This document shows, one piece after another, positions 37,393 to 46,777 of a stretch of DNA of 64,000 nt; position 1 is the stretch's first letter; every line of letters begins with the position of its first letter. A program made the translations under genes and the position numbers. Under the pieces are notes generated by a model. It was given only the letters and a program-made list of their open reading frames with translations, ran no database searches and had not been told where the DNA came from. Origin of the DNA: an uncultured Pseudoteredinibacter sp. (GTDB lineage Bacteria > Pseudomonadota > Gammaproteobacteria > Pseudomonadales > Cellvibrionaceae); NCBI RefSeq assembly GCF_947500695.1, contig NZ_CANMSS010000003.1, positions 124,001 through 188,000 of the forward strand, written 5' to 3'.

Positions 37393-39774
37393 ATGACCAG
37401 TAAAGACCCAATGGTATGTCTTATTGCTCTCATTTCAATAGTTATGACAACTGTGGGGATAGGGGCCGCTGAAAACGAAGAGCTGGGGTTAGGTGGTAAG
37501 GCGGCCTCTAATATTCCGTTTCCCCCAATTTTAGTGGTAAACAAGGATGAAAAGTGTGACTTGTTATTGGAGGATGCTAAGCAAAAATTTTTAACCACTA
37601 CTGATTTGGGAACGCTCTATGGAAGCCGAGGCTATGGGCTGCCAAAATCCGGAGCTGTATTGACATGGGATACCTTGGGCAATCACGAGCTTAAAAGTGT
37701 GAAGGCTTATGGGGCAAAGTACTATTTAGATTATGTGGGTCACCCAGGTTGTGGTGGTGGCTGTGAAGCGCACCAACCTGTTGTTGCAAAGCGTCCGTTT
37801 CCAGAGCCAAGAGATTATCAATACCTAGGCACTCTTTCTAAATTCTCCCCGCCTGCTTTAGCTTATAGCTACCTAATAGCCCGAGAGAGCAATGAGTCGC
37901 CCCCTTATCTTTTTTACTGGGGTGATCGTAGCCACCACGTAGATGACGTATTTATCTATAGATTGTCAGTGGAAGGTCGGTGGTCTCTCGCATGCAAAAT
38001 TGTCTTTTCACCAAATGAAAAACAGAGTGTACATTTGCCCCCAGTTTTAAAGCAATTAGATGACTTAAAAAGCACGCTTGGAGGCTTGAGGCGAGATTCA
38101 GGCTTGTGTGGAAGTTTGAGATCTCACTCGCGCCTGCAATATAAAACCGTCGATGAGTTGAATAGAACTCTGTACAGGCCTTGGGCGTTAACCGGTGCGG
38201 CAGCGAGCTTTGGCAATAGTTTTGGGGATTACGAGAAAACGCTAAAAAGCTTTGAAAAATGGTCGCTGACCGGTATCTCAGAGTATGCAGCCTACAATTT
38301 ATACAGAAGTCAGTTGCAAGTGACAACTAAAGCGCTTGCTAACTTTTATCAAGCTACCTATAAATGGTCCCAGGATAAGTCGGAAAGAATAGCTGGCCAC
38401 GCCTTAAAGGGCGCAATCAGCAGAGGCTTCGTATTTGGTACCTTCGATCCAGGGTTTGCAATTGGGGAAGCGGAATTAAGGAAGTTGATTCTCGAAAAAT
38501 CTACCGTTGAAAGAATTACTAAAATCAAGCTGAATTTTCAAGAACTAGATAACAAGGTGGAGTATTACAGCGGCAGTAATGCTGCCTTGGATAGCGTTCT
38601 TAATGTCGCTATATTGCATCCCAAAGCTTTAGAGAATTTGTTGAACGAGGGGCTTGATCCAAATGTTAAAAATGCGTTTGGAAAAACACCACTGATGTAT
38701 GCCGCACAGCATAATGCACTAGAGTCAGCAAGAATTTTACTGAAGTATGGTGCTAGAACAGTGGACTTGACGACAAGGCCTGAGGATAGCTGCTACTACA
38801 AATTGTCAACCTATAATGTGAGCGCCCTGCACTATGCCGTTAGGTATGCTTCTGTTGAGTTTATAGAGTTACTATTGGATCATGGGGCGCCAACTTTTAT
38901 AAGAACCAAAAACTCAAACGGTATTACACAGGAAAGAGGAACGCCGCTTGATTGGTTTTACCGTTATTCTAAAGGTAGCAATCTAGATAATGTGTCCGGT
39001 TTGAAAAAAGAATTGCTTCCTGGTTTGGAGAAAAGGCTGGCCCCTCCCAGTCAAAGTATGTTGAAACGTATGTTCGCTGAGTATGTTCAAAAGGCCGTAG
39101 CTCACCACAAGCAAGGAAGGTATGAAGACTCTTATAGGGGCCTTATGCGAGCTATTGAGATTGAACCGGCTAGTGAAGTTGTGTTGAATGAGATTTCCTT
39201 GGTAGCGAGAAAAGTCGGTGCACTGAAGATATCGCTAAGTTCAAGTAATAGACTTGTTGGAGATAGCCAAAATGAGGATTTTCTGGCCAATGCTTGGTTT
39301 AATATGGGGCTGGCTTGTCAGAAACTTGGGAAGGAGAGCGGTCATGGCTGGGTGTATTTTGATAGAAAATACTATTGCGAGAAAGTCAGTCTTGAGTATT
39401 TTCTTAGTTCTTACAGTTACCGCCCATTGAAGAAAGAGAAGAGAACGATTGTGAATTTCTTTAGTGGTGCATCAAGTGATGCCTGCAAAATTAAGGTGGG
39501 TTCCGCTGATGTGGACTATCCTTTTCAGCTGTTTAATGTCGGGTCCAATATCTATTTATATGTTCTTCACCCAAGTACGGTTATGCTTAATGCGGAAGTC
39601 TTGCATTCCCCAAAGTCAGATGGAGTAGGTATGAGAAAGCAAGCTTCTAAGAATTTCAAGCTGTCGTTCGTAGAGAAGTTCGTGGTGGACGACTACTTGA
39701 TTTCGAAATTTCATGTTTCGGATTATTACAGGTCTATTTTATACACTAAGGATCATGTTTGTGAGGCTAGGTAG
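37393..39774 (+). CDS. Ankyrin- and TPR-repeat secreted protein, unknown role
   Basis: 793 residues, starting 10 bp after the sortase stop. A signal peptide (~1-25) leads to a Cys- and aromatic-rich N-terminal domain (~40-230: HPGCGGGCEAHQP) of no known family. Ankyrin repeats span ~395-530 (DPNVKNAFGKTPLMYAAQHN, SALHYAVRYASVEFIELLLDHGA), then a TPR-like stretch (~555-640: HHKQGRYEDSYRGLMRAIEIEP) and a C-terminal domain with scattered Cys. No LPXTG-like tail is seen, so it is not an obvious sortase substrate, but the tight spacing suggests co-transcription with the sortase genes. By eye it is more A+T-rich than its neighbours, hinting at later acquisition. Confidence 0.75.
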   Translation: MTSKDPMVCLIALISIVMTTVGIGAAENEELGLGGKAASNIPFPPILVVNKDEKCDLLLEDAKQKFLTTTDLGTLYGSRGYGLPKSGAVLTWDTLGNHELKSVKAYGAKYYLDYVGHPGCGGGCEAHQPVVAKRPFPEPRDYQYLGTLSKFSPPALAYSYLIARESNESPPYLFYWGDRSHHVDDVFIYRLSVEGRWSLACKIVFSPNEKQSVHLPPVLKQLDDLKSTLGGLRRDSGLCGSLRSHSRLQYKTVDELNRTLYRPWALTGAAASFGNSFGDYEKTLKSFEKWSLTGISEYAAYNLYRSQLQVTTKALANFYQATYKWSQDKSERIAGHALKGAISRGFVFGTFDPGFAIGEAELRKLILEKSTVERITKIKLNFQELDNKVEYYSGSNAALDSVLNVAILHPKALENLLNEGLDPNVKNAFGKTPLMYAAQHNALESARILLKYGARTVDLTTRPEDSCYYKLSTYNVSALHYAVRYASVEFIELLLDHGAPTFIRTKNSNGITQERGTPLDWFYRYSKGSNLDNVSGLKKELLPGLEKRLAPPSQSMLKRMFAEYVQKAVAHHKQGRYEDSYRGLMRAIEIEPASEVVLNEISLVARKVGALKISLSSSNRLVGDSQNEDFLANAWFNMGLACQKLGKESGHGWVYFDRKYYCEKVSLEYFLSSYSYRPLKKEKRTIVNFFSGASSDACKIKVGSADVDYPFQLFNVGSNIYLYVLHPSTVMLNAEVLHSPKSDGVGMRKQASKNFKLSFVEKFVVDDYLISKFHVSDYYRSILYTKDHVCEAR

Positions 39775-39858
39775 TTTGATTTTCTTTTTTTGTCACAGGC
39801 CATATGGTGAATATGAGACTGAATGGGTAATTTCAGTCTCGGTAAAATTGAGCGCTTG

Positions 39859-40620
39859 TTACAACCAATCTCCCATCGCTAAAATCGGACTAGGGTCTCT
39901 TCCTTCACTTAACCACAACACTATTGCCTGTTTGCTAGAGTTAAATTTGCTGGTATCCGGGAGATCTAGATCAACTGTGCCGTCGGACGCTAAGCGCGCT
40001 TTTTTATAGCCTAAAACAACAAAGTCATGCTGCAAGGTTTTACGGCGGTTTTCACCGGCTTTGATTTTGTGTTTTAGATCAAATCCCAAAATAGCAACAT
40101 TGACGGTGTAAGGTTTTAACTCACTAGCGGTTTTTGCTTGGAAGTTCACGCTAAGCTCATCACCGCTAATATCCGCAGACAGAGTACCTGGTGAAGTGAG
40201 CTCACTCTTTGGAATCGAACGACGATAAAACCAACCGTTCCATTGTTCGCCATTCGTCATAAAGCCAGGTGTGGCAACATTGCGACTATGCCCCAGTTTT
40301 TTATAGAGACGCTGACGCTGACTAAATTGTGATTGTGCAAATGGATCTTTCCAGCCTAAGTAATCCCAATAATCCACATGAAAGTTAATTGGAATTAATT
40401 TAGTCCAAAGATCAGGTGATTCCTTTAGCGAAGTAAACCATCGTTCAGCCGGTGGGCAGCTGCTGCAACCCTGTGAGGTATAGAGCTCTAATAGCATAGG
40501 GGGCTGAGTTTGCGATTGCAGAGTTTTTGTCGACGCCTTAGCACTTACGGCGAATACGGAAGCCAGTGCAAAGGCGAAGAGCAGTTTACGAGCAAAAGGG
40601 TAATTGGAAGCTATATTCAT
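39859..40620 (-). CDS. DUF1223 thioredoxin-fold protein
   Basis: ~253 residues from ATG 40620, which puts a clean Sec signal peptide at the N-terminus; an ORF extends 75 bp further upstream. The CxxC pair is Cys52/Cys55 in LELYTSQGCSSCPPAE, the DUF1223 signature, with DYWDYLGWKDPFAQ following. These are periplasmic thioredoxin-like proteins of uncertain role, possibly in redox or metal handling. Convergent with the ankyrin gene. It precedes another thioredoxin-fold gene on the same strand. Confidence 0.85.
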   Translation of the reverse strand: MNIASNYPFARKLLFAFALASVFAVSAKASTKTLQSQTQPPMLLELYTSQGCSSCPPAERWFTSLKESPDLWTKLIPINFHVDYWDYLGWKDPFAQSQFSQRQRLYKKLGHSRNVATPGFMTNGEQWNGWFYRRSIPKSELTSPGTLSADISGDELSVNFQAKTASELKPYTVNVAILGFDLKHKIKAGENRRKTLQHDFVVLGYKKARLASDGTVDLDLPDTSKFNSSKQAIVLWLSEGRDPSPILAMGDWL

Positions 40621-40726
40621 AATGGCGTTCTCGAGTAAAACACTGTGATAGCGAATACTTAAGATTGTTACCCTTAGCCGGGCGAGAAGCCTCACAAAAC
40701 TATAACAGCCAAATATAAATACTCTA

Positions 40727-41371
40727 TTAGCGACGCAGCCCTAGTTTATCCAGTTCAAAGCAAACAGAATCTACCCTGTCATGGCCGAAATACGGCTCGC
40801 CATTCAAGCCGAAGGTTGGCACTCCCCAGTGACCACAGATCTCTAAGTTGGTTTGATTCATTTCTACTTCATTGGCATAGCTTTTGGGGTTTGCTGAAAT
40901 TGCGTTATCCATAGCTGCCAGATCTAAGCCGGCACGCTCGGCAGCTCTGGCTAGATGATCTCCTTGATCCCAATCTTCTGTGCCACCAAAAATAAGACGA
41001 GAAATTTCAGCCGCATACTCGAATCCACGTCCCTGACGGTTTGCTTCAACACCCAGGTGAGTTAGTCGATAGATATAAGGTTGTTCTTCGGTGGCCTGAA
41101 AGGTTTCCATGTCAGAAACAATCGGGTCTGGCCTAGGCCAAGCATGTGGCATGCCCATCATCTCAGCGCGGCGGGGCCAGTCTCTCAATATATAAGCACC
41201 ACGCTTTAAGTTCTCGGGGCTAAAAAAATCAGGTTGCCGAACTGCAAGGGGCAATACGGGGCGCAGTTGTATCTCAGCGAAATACTGCTCCTTAATCTTC
41301 AGCGCGCCTGGAGTACTTAGATAGGAGTACGGGCTTCTAAGCGAAAAGAATAAATCAATAACAACGCTCAT
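40727..41371 (-). CDS. DsbA-family protein, 2-hydroxychromene-2-carboxylate isomerase-like
   Basis: 214 residues from ATG 41371 (an in-frame TTG at 41377 is possible; GGA lies 6 bp before the ATG). The thioredoxin fold with inserted helical domain and IDLFFSLRSPYSYL at the N-terminus are typical of HCCA isomerase/DsbA-like glutathione-dependent proteins. The redox CxxC is replaced by SLRSPYS, as in HCCA isomerases and kappa-class GSTs. WGVPTFGLNGEPYFGHDR carries the conserved cis-Pro. Real substrate unknown; no naphthalene degradation genes nearby. Cytoplasmic, unlike the DUF1223 protein next to it. Confidence 0.82.
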   Translation of the reverse strand: MSVVIDLFFSLRSPYSYLSTPGALKIKEQYFAEIQLRPVLPLAVRQPDFFSPENLKRGAYILRDWPRRAEMMGMPHAWPRPDPIVSDMETFQATEEQPYIYRLTHLGVEANRQGRGFEYAAEISRLIFGGTEDWDQGDHLARAAERAGLDLAAMDNAISANPKSYANEVEMNQTNLEICGHWGVPTFGLNGEPYFGHDRVDSVCFELDKLGLRR

Positions 41372-41506
41372 AAGCAATCCATGTTTATTGTTTTTTAAAG
41401 TACTACTGATTTAACGCTATATGAGCAATTGGATTATTGCAAGGAGGCGCCTATTGATGAGGTTTTAAAGGACATTATTTAAAAATCAGTAAGCCCGCCA
41501 AAGTAG

Positions 41507-41620
41507 CGTCTATGCATAAGCACTCCTTGCAAGGAACCGTAGAGTGACATGGACGTCACGACCCGAGCGCCCGCGGATGGTTTAAGCGTGTTCCAGGCGA
41601 GGAGTGCTTATGCATAGACG
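41507..41620. repeat. Foldback element A
   Basis: 114-bp element with 24-bp inverted-repeat arms (41507-41530 and 41597-41620, one mismatch). Inside lie a GGAAC/GTTCC pair and the core GAGCGCCCGCGGATGGTTTA at 41565-41584 (plus). The core recurs in elements B and C, but the arms do not. No ORF. Confidence 0.85.
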
Positions 41621-41723
41621 TGGCCAGCTCAAATCGCGTTACTTAATAAGGCTATAGAAAACAGTAAATGGGAAATAGCACGAGGAAATTACGTTTAGTG
41701 GTTTTGATAAGGTGGCTCGGGCC

Positions 41724-41902
41724 GTTCACAGGTATAGGGGCTGTCTGTCTGGAACGCGCTTAAACCACCCGCGGGCGCTCGACTTCGCAGCGTGGATTCG
41801 CACCATCCAGGTGCCCAGCCTTCGGCCAAGCCCAAATTGCCTCCAAGGCAATTTGTCATGCTGCTTTACGGTTCCTGACAGACAGCCCTTATACCTGCGA
41901 AC
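41724..41902. repeat. Foldback element B
   Basis: 179-bp element with 32-bp inverted-repeat arms (41724-41755 and 41871-41902, three mismatches) ending in GGAAC/GTTCC. The core lies on the minus strand at 41761-41780 and differs from that of element A at one of 20 positions. The middle contains smaller hairpins (AAATTGCC/GGCAATTT). It is inverted relative to element A, 103 bp away. Confidence 0.85.
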
Positions 41903-41948
41903 TACAGCGGGGTTTCTTCTATTTCAAGCAATCAACAAACATGAACAA

Positions 41949-41978
41949 CAAAAAATGCCGCGATTTTAAGTCGCGGCA
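41949..41978 (-). terminator. Terminator downstream of pdsO
   Basis: TGCCGCGA...TCGCGGCA hairpin followed on the minus strand by TTTTTTG, about 100 bp past the pdsO stop. Confidence 0.75.
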
Positions 41979-42076
41979 AAAGCGTACAGCGAGTACAAAG
42001 GAAAAAACTAAAGAAAAGAAGGGGTATCAGCTTAAAACAAAAACAGCGCCTCAAACCCCATGGAGCAAATCAAAAC

Positions 42077-42772
42077 TTAACGGCTAGCGGTCATTTCGGC
42101 CTTATCATCAGACTTAAACAACTCAATACTTACCCGGCGGTCCTGCGCATACTGCTTAGGGTCCTGCGCCTGAGCATATTTAGAACCGTGACTAAAATCT
42201 TCAATGCGGGAAGCCTCAACGCCCATCTTCTCCAGGGTCAGGCGCACATTCTTCGCCCTATACATCGACAGAACATTATTGTATTCATCAGTGCCGCGGG
42301 GATCGGCGTAACCATCTAAGCGCACCTTCAATTGCGGATTGAGTTGTAAAAACTCCGCCAATCTCGCCAAACGACGATGCCCGTTATCACTTAACTCATC
42401 GGAACCCGTGTGAAATAACAGCTGGAACTCAAGATTATGCCAAGCCAACTGCTCAAGTTGCTCCATCTGTAACTGATTGCTAGCCAGCTGCTGGCGTAAA
42501 TCATAAAGCTCGGCTTGCGCTTGACTGAGTGACATGGCCGTCTCCTGTGCAGTGTCTGCTTTCTCTATGGTTTCACCAATAAAAGCGCCGCTAATAGCGC
42601 CAATCATCATGCCAACCGGGCCGCCAGCGACGGCTCCAGCAACCGTGGCGCCAACAAAACTCATGCCTTGCTTGGCCTCAGTACTCACCTCAGCCTGAGT
42701 CAGTGGACTCGCCAAAGCGCCGCTAATGGCAACAATAGTGGTGATTTTCTTAATAGGGTTTGAAGTATTCAT
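42077..42772 (-). CDS. pdsO: Sortase-associated OmpA-like protein PdsO
   Basis: 231 residues. Signal peptide (cleavage near LTQAE, ~28), a glycine-rich segment (~38-70: GATVAGAVAGGPVGMMIGAISGAF) of the kind that inserts in or spans membranes, a short coiled coil, then an OmpA C-terminal peptidoglycan-binding domain (FQLLFHTGSDELSDNG, LDGYADPRGTDEYN, QDRRVSIEL). This matches the OmpA-family partner of dedicated sortase systems. It is separated from the sortase gene by ~4.7 kb and three genes, and I saw no copy of the CCCTGTTTAA repeat upstream. Confidence 0.85.
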   Translation of the reverse strand: MNTSNPIKKITTIVAISGALASPLTQAEVSTEAKQGMSFVGATVAGAVAGGPVGMMIGAISGAFIGETIEKADTAQETAMSLSQAQAELYDLRQQLASNQLQMEQLEQLAWHNLEFQLLFHTGSDELSDNGHRRLARLAEFLQLNPQLKVRLDGYADPRGTDEYNNVLSMYRAKNVRLTLEKMGVEASRIEDFSHGSKYAQAQDPKQYAQDRRVSIELFKSDDKAEMTASR

Positions 42773-43023
42773 CTTGTCTCCTGAACCGATCCTGTCTGGG
42801 TGGCTATCTGTTTCGCTTGTTGAGTATTAAAACGAACTAATCTGGCCAGTAGCGGGCGAGAAAAGGGCGGTTTGCGATGAAAAATGGCCAATTATGGCAA
42901 TGTGACTGTGGGGTAATGGAAAACTAGTCGGCTAGGTGCAACATATGTGACAGGTGAAAAGGGTGACTTAGGGGTAAGCTCTTGTTCGTGAAGGGAAAAG
43001 CAGAAAAATAATAGGCGAAGACA

Positions 43024-44868
43024 ATGATTAAAAAGCACCGTAAAACAAGCAAAGCGCTCAGCGGCCTCTTCAGCGCAATGAGTTTAGCTATCGCACTTGG
43101 CAATAGCCAGCTGGCGGCGGCAGAAGAAAAGCAGGTTTATTGGGGGGATACCCACCTACACAGCAGCTATTCCTTCGATGCTTACTTGTTCCGCAATCAT
43201 ACCGCCGATCCTGATACCGCCTATCGCTATGCCAAGGGCTATCCCGTGGTACATCCCTTTCATCGTGGTCGAGTACAAATCGAAACACCCCTAGACTTCT
43301 TAGTGGTCTCAGATCATGCCGAAATGATGGGCGTAGTGCGCGGCCTTGGTCGTGGCGAAAAGGTACTTGCCGACATCCCTATTGCACAAAAATATATGGG
43401 CTGGATGAAAGCAGGGCGAGCCCGCGATGTATTTTCTGAACTGGTTGCTGGCGCCAACAGTGGTGAACGTCCGGAGGGCATAACCGCGCTGAGTGCAGAT
43501 AAGGTTCGCAAAACCATGTGGGGTGAAATCGTCGATGCGACAGAGCGTCATAATGAGCCAGGTAAGTTCACCACACTAGTGGGTTGGGAATGGTCGGCGA
43601 TGAACAAAGGCGCCAACTTGCACCGCATAGTATTAACCTCTGCAGGTGCTGATAAGGCCAAACAGTTTTTGCCCTATAGCTCGATTGACAGTTGGAAAGC
43701 TGAAGATCTTTGGCAGTGGATGGCCGATACTTCGAAAGATCTATCCATCGATATGATTTCTATTCCCCATAATCCAAACATCTCAAAAGGAGAGATGTTT
43801 AATAATGTCGATTCTGATGGGCGTCCGCTTACGGCTGAATACGCTCGCACAAGAATGCGCTTCGAACCTGTCATTGAAATGACCCAGATTAAAGGTGACT
43901 CAGAGACTCATCCGTTGTTATCACCCAATGATGAGTTTGCGGACTATGAAACCTATCGCTTCCTCATTGATACCCGCCCTGATGTAGATAAAACAGCGCC
44001 AGTAAATGCTGGCTCCTATATGCGTTCAGCCTTGCAGCGCGGTTTAAAGATAGAGAGCGAAATCGGAGTTAACCCCTATAAGTTTGGCCTTATTGGTTCC
44101 ACCGATGCGCACACTGGTTTGGCCTCGGCCGAGGAAAATAACTTTCATGGCAAGATGGCCTTGGACGGTACACCGAATGGCAAGAACGCTATGCGAGTCG
44201 GCAAAAAAGGCGCCAGTGGTTGGGATATGGCCGCGCAAGGGTTGGCCGCCGTGTGGGCTCCTGAAAATACTCGCGAGTCAATTATGGCCGCGTTCCAGCG
44301 CCGTGAAGTGTATGCCACCACCGGGCCGAGAATAAAGCTGCAGCTATTTGCCGGTTGGAATTTTAAAAAACGTGATGCCGAGAGTAAAACCTTTGCCAAG
44401 ATCGGTCAGCGCAAAGGGGTGCCAATGGGTGGTGATTTAAGTGCGGCACCAAAACGCAAAGCGCCAAGCTTTATTGTTCGCGCCGTAAAAGATCCTAAAA
44501 GCGCGAATTTAGATCGTGTACAGATGGTGAAGTCCTATTTAGACGCAGAGGGTAATAGCCGAGAAGACATTTACAACATAGCAGTATCCGATGGCCGAAA
44601 TCTAAAAGATCCCAAAGCACTAGCTAGCACAGTGGATGCTGAAAACGCTAGTTACCGCAACACAGTTGGCGAAAAAGAATTTGCCGTTTATTGGAAAGAC
44701 CCTGACTTCAACCCCAAACAGCGTGCCGTTTATTACGTACGGGTATTAGAGATTGCGACCCCGCGCCACACCACCTTTGATAAAGTCGCCTTGGGTGAAA
44801 AAATTGATGTGGCAAAAGCGAGTATTCAAGAACGGGCTTACAGTTCACCGGTTTGGTATACTCCATAA
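43024..44868 (+). CDS. DUF3604 putative secreted metallohydrolase, copy 1
   Basis: 614 residues with a signal peptide (cleavage near LAAAE, ~34). DUF3604 proteins resemble PHP-fold metal-dependent phosphoesterases: WGDTHLHSSYS gives His44 and His46, VVSDHAEMMG Asp97/His98, and IPHNPNIS and GSTDAHTG later add further ligand candidates. No reaction is established for the family. It is 12 bp before a second, clearly homologous copy, and both have the same C-terminal ending (SIQERAYSSPxWYTP). First gene of a co-directional module with a parvulin-like and a HupE/UreJ-like gene. Confidence 0.88.
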   Translation: MIKKHRKTSKALSGLFSAMSLAIALGNSQLAAAEEKQVYWGDTHLHSSYSFDAYLFRNHTADPDTAYRYAKGYPVVHPFHRGRVQIETPLDFLVVSDHAEMMGVVRGLGRGEKVLADIPIAQKYMGWMKAGRARDVFSELVAGANSGERPEGITALSADKVRKTMWGEIVDATERHNEPGKFTTLVGWEWSAMNKGANLHRIVLTSAGADKAKQFLPYSSIDSWKAEDLWQWMADTSKDLSIDMISIPHNPNISKGEMFNNVDSDGRPLTAEYARTRMRFEPVIEMTQIKGDSETHPLLSPNDEFADYETYRFLIDTRPDVDKTAPVNAGSYMRSALQRGLKIESEIGVNPYKFGLIGSTDAHTGLASAEENNFHGKMALDGTPNGKNAMRVGKKGASGWDMAAQGLAAVWAPENTRESIMAAFQRREVYATTGPRIKLQLFAGWNFKKRDAESKTFAKIGQRKGVPMGGDLSAAPKRKAPSFIVRAVKDPKSANLDRVQMVKSYLDAEGNSREDIYNIAVSDGRNLKDPKALASTVDAENASYRNTVGEKEFAVYWKDPDFNPKQRAVYYVRVLEIATPRHTTFDKVALGEKIDVAKASIQERAYSSPVWYTP

Positions 44869-44879
44869 GTGAGAAAATA

Positions 44880-46709
44880 ATGACAAAGCAAAACAGACAA
44901 TTACTGACAACACTTATCGGCGCTACTGTTAGCTCGATCGCTTGTGCTGTGGCCATGGCAGAAAGTACTCCCCAATTATTGTGGGGGGACACCCATTTAC
45001 ACACTTCCTTTTCACCGGATGCCTATTTTCTAGGTAATCGCAGTGTTGACCCCCGTGGTGCCTATCGTTATGCCAAAGGCTTGCCTATTGTGAATGCTGC
45101 GACAGGGGCTCGAGTGAAAATTGATCGCCCCCTCGATTTTCTATTGATTGCTGATCATGCTGAGATGATGGGAGTTCCTTATCGTCTCTTTCGTGGCGAC
45201 CCAGAATTGGCGGGCACCAAGACCGGCCAGCGCTTTATCAAGATGGTAAAGGAAGGCCGTGGTGCTGATGTATTCGCAGAGTTTTTGGGCAATATAAACG
45301 CTAAGCGCGCTACTCCTGAATTTAATAGTGAGAAGATTAGACGTTCTATCTGGCAGGAAACCACAGCCTTGGCCGATCAATATAATCAGCCCGGAAAATT
45401 TACCACCCTAGTGGGTTGGGAGTGGACATCGACACCCGGCGGCAAAAATTTACACCGTGTAGTGATGTCTTCCTCGAGTGGAGCAAAAGCCAGCCAGTAC
45501 ATTCCATTTAGCGCTTTAGATAATGAAACCCCGGAGGGATTGTGGAACTGGCTAGGCGAAACCAGCGAGAAATATAAAACAGATTTTATTTCCATTCCCC
45601 ACAACTCAAACATCAGTGGTGGCCTAATGTTTGACGTGGTCGATAGTGATGGCCGACCGATTACTGCTGATTATGCTCGCAGCCGTATGCGCTGGGAGCC
45701 AGTAGTCGAGGCGACTCAGATTAAAGGTGACTCGGAAACACATCCTTTGCTATCGCCTTCAGACGAGTTTGCTGATTTCGAAACCTATCGTCATTTGCTC
45801 AGTGTTAAAGATGACGGCAAGGCACCTGTTACAGAAGCGGATTATATTCGCTCAGCTTTACTGCGAGGTTTGGGCTTTGAGCAATCTCTGGGGGTGAATC
45901 CCTATAAGTTTGCTTTAATCGGCTCCAGTGATGCCCATACCGGGCAGGGGGCTGCAGATGAGCATAACTTTGCTGGCAAGGTGAGCATCTACGGCAAGCC
46001 CGAAAGCTACGATCAAAGGCCAAGTAGCAGTAACGCCACCAATGTTAGTGGCTGGGATTTCTCAGCATCAGGTTTAGCTGCGGTGTGGGCCAAGGAAAAT
46101 ACTCGTGAAGAAATCTTTGCTGCATTCAAGCGCAAAGAGGTTTATGCAACAACAGGCACTCGTATTGCTTTAAGGGTATTCGCGGGTTGGGACTTTAAAC
46201 AGCGCGATACCAAAACTAGAAACCTCGCTACTATTGGCTATCGCAAAGGCGTGCCGATGGGCAGCGATCTAAGCACTGCGCCAAAAGGTAAATCTCCAGG
46301 CTTATTGATTCAAGCGGTTCGTGATGCAGAAGGCGCTAAATTAGATCGCTTACAAGTGGTAAAAGGCTATATTGACGAGGCAGGGCAGCCACAAGAGAAA
46401 ATTTATAATGTCGCGGTTTCTTCTGAACGCGAGCTTAAAGATGGCAAAACCACAGCTGTACAAGATACTGTCGATACTCAAGCGGCCAGCTACCAAAATA
46501 CTATTGGTGCTGATGAGTTCGTCGTGTTGTGGAAAGATCCCGACTTCAAGCCAAAGCAGAGAGCTTTTTACTATGTGCGTGTGCTAGAGATTCCAACACC
46601 TAGGCATACCCTGCTAGATGCGGTCGCGATGAATAAAGCGCACCCTAAGACGCAATCTAGCAGCATCCAAGAAAGGGCATATAGCTCACCGATTTGGTAC
46701 ACTCCTTAA
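44880..46709 (+). CDS. DUF3604 putative secreted metallohydrolase, copy 2
   Basis: 609 residues from ATG 44880 (an in-frame ATG 27 bp upstream overlaps the previous stop region and lacks a signal-peptide-like n-region). Sec signal peptide ends near AVAMAES. Metal-site candidates match copy 1: WGDTHLHTSFS, IADHAEMMG, IPHNSNISG, GSSDAHTG. The two copies are alike along their whole length, so they arose by tandem duplication; kept together, they may have different substrates. Co-directional with the genes on both sides. Confidence 0.88.
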   Translation: MTKQNRQLLTTLIGATVSSIACAVAMAESTPQLLWGDTHLHTSFSPDAYFLGNRSVDPRGAYRYAKGLPIVNAATGARVKIDRPLDFLLIADHAEMMGVPYRLFRGDPELAGTKTGQRFIKMVKEGRGADVFAEFLGNINAKRATPEFNSEKIRRSIWQETTALADQYNQPGKFTTLVGWEWTSTPGGKNLHRVVMSSSSGAKASQYIPFSALDNETPEGLWNWLGETSEKYKTDFISIPHNSNISGGLMFDVVDSDGRPITADYARSRMRWEPVVEATQIKGDSETHPLLSPSDEFADFETYRHLLSVKDDGKAPVTEADYIRSALLRGLGFEQSLGVNPYKFALIGSSDAHTGQGAADEHNFAGKVSIYGKPESYDQRPSSSNATNVSGWDFSASGLAAVWAKENTREEIFAAFKRKEVYATTGTRIALRVFAGWDFKQRDTKTRNLATIGYRKGVPMGSDLSTAPKGKSPGLLIQAVRDAEGAKLDRLQVVKGYIDEAGQPQEKIYNVAVSSERELKDGKTTAVQDTVDTQAASYQNTIGADEFVVLWKDPDFKPKQRAFYYVRVLEIPTPRHTLLDAVAMNKAHPKTQSSSIQERAYSSPIWYTP

Positions 46710-46777
46710 GAATCAATACAGGGGTAATGTATTTTGCCCCTATTCCAACCTATCAAGCAGACTATAAGAATTTCAAT

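Noticed and set aside
40727..41371. Assignment as a true naphthalene-pathway isomerase (nahD)
   Set aside because: The fold and N-terminal motif fit the family, but no aromatic degradation genes are nearby, so only the family name is used.
41712..41969. 85-codon ORF on the plus strand
   Set aside because: It is made of foldback element B and the following terminator region; no Shine-Dalgarno sequence or known family.
43024..46709. DUF3604 proteins as sortase substrates
   Set aside because: Both end in SSPxWYTP without a hydrophobic helix and basic tail, so there is no sorting signal.
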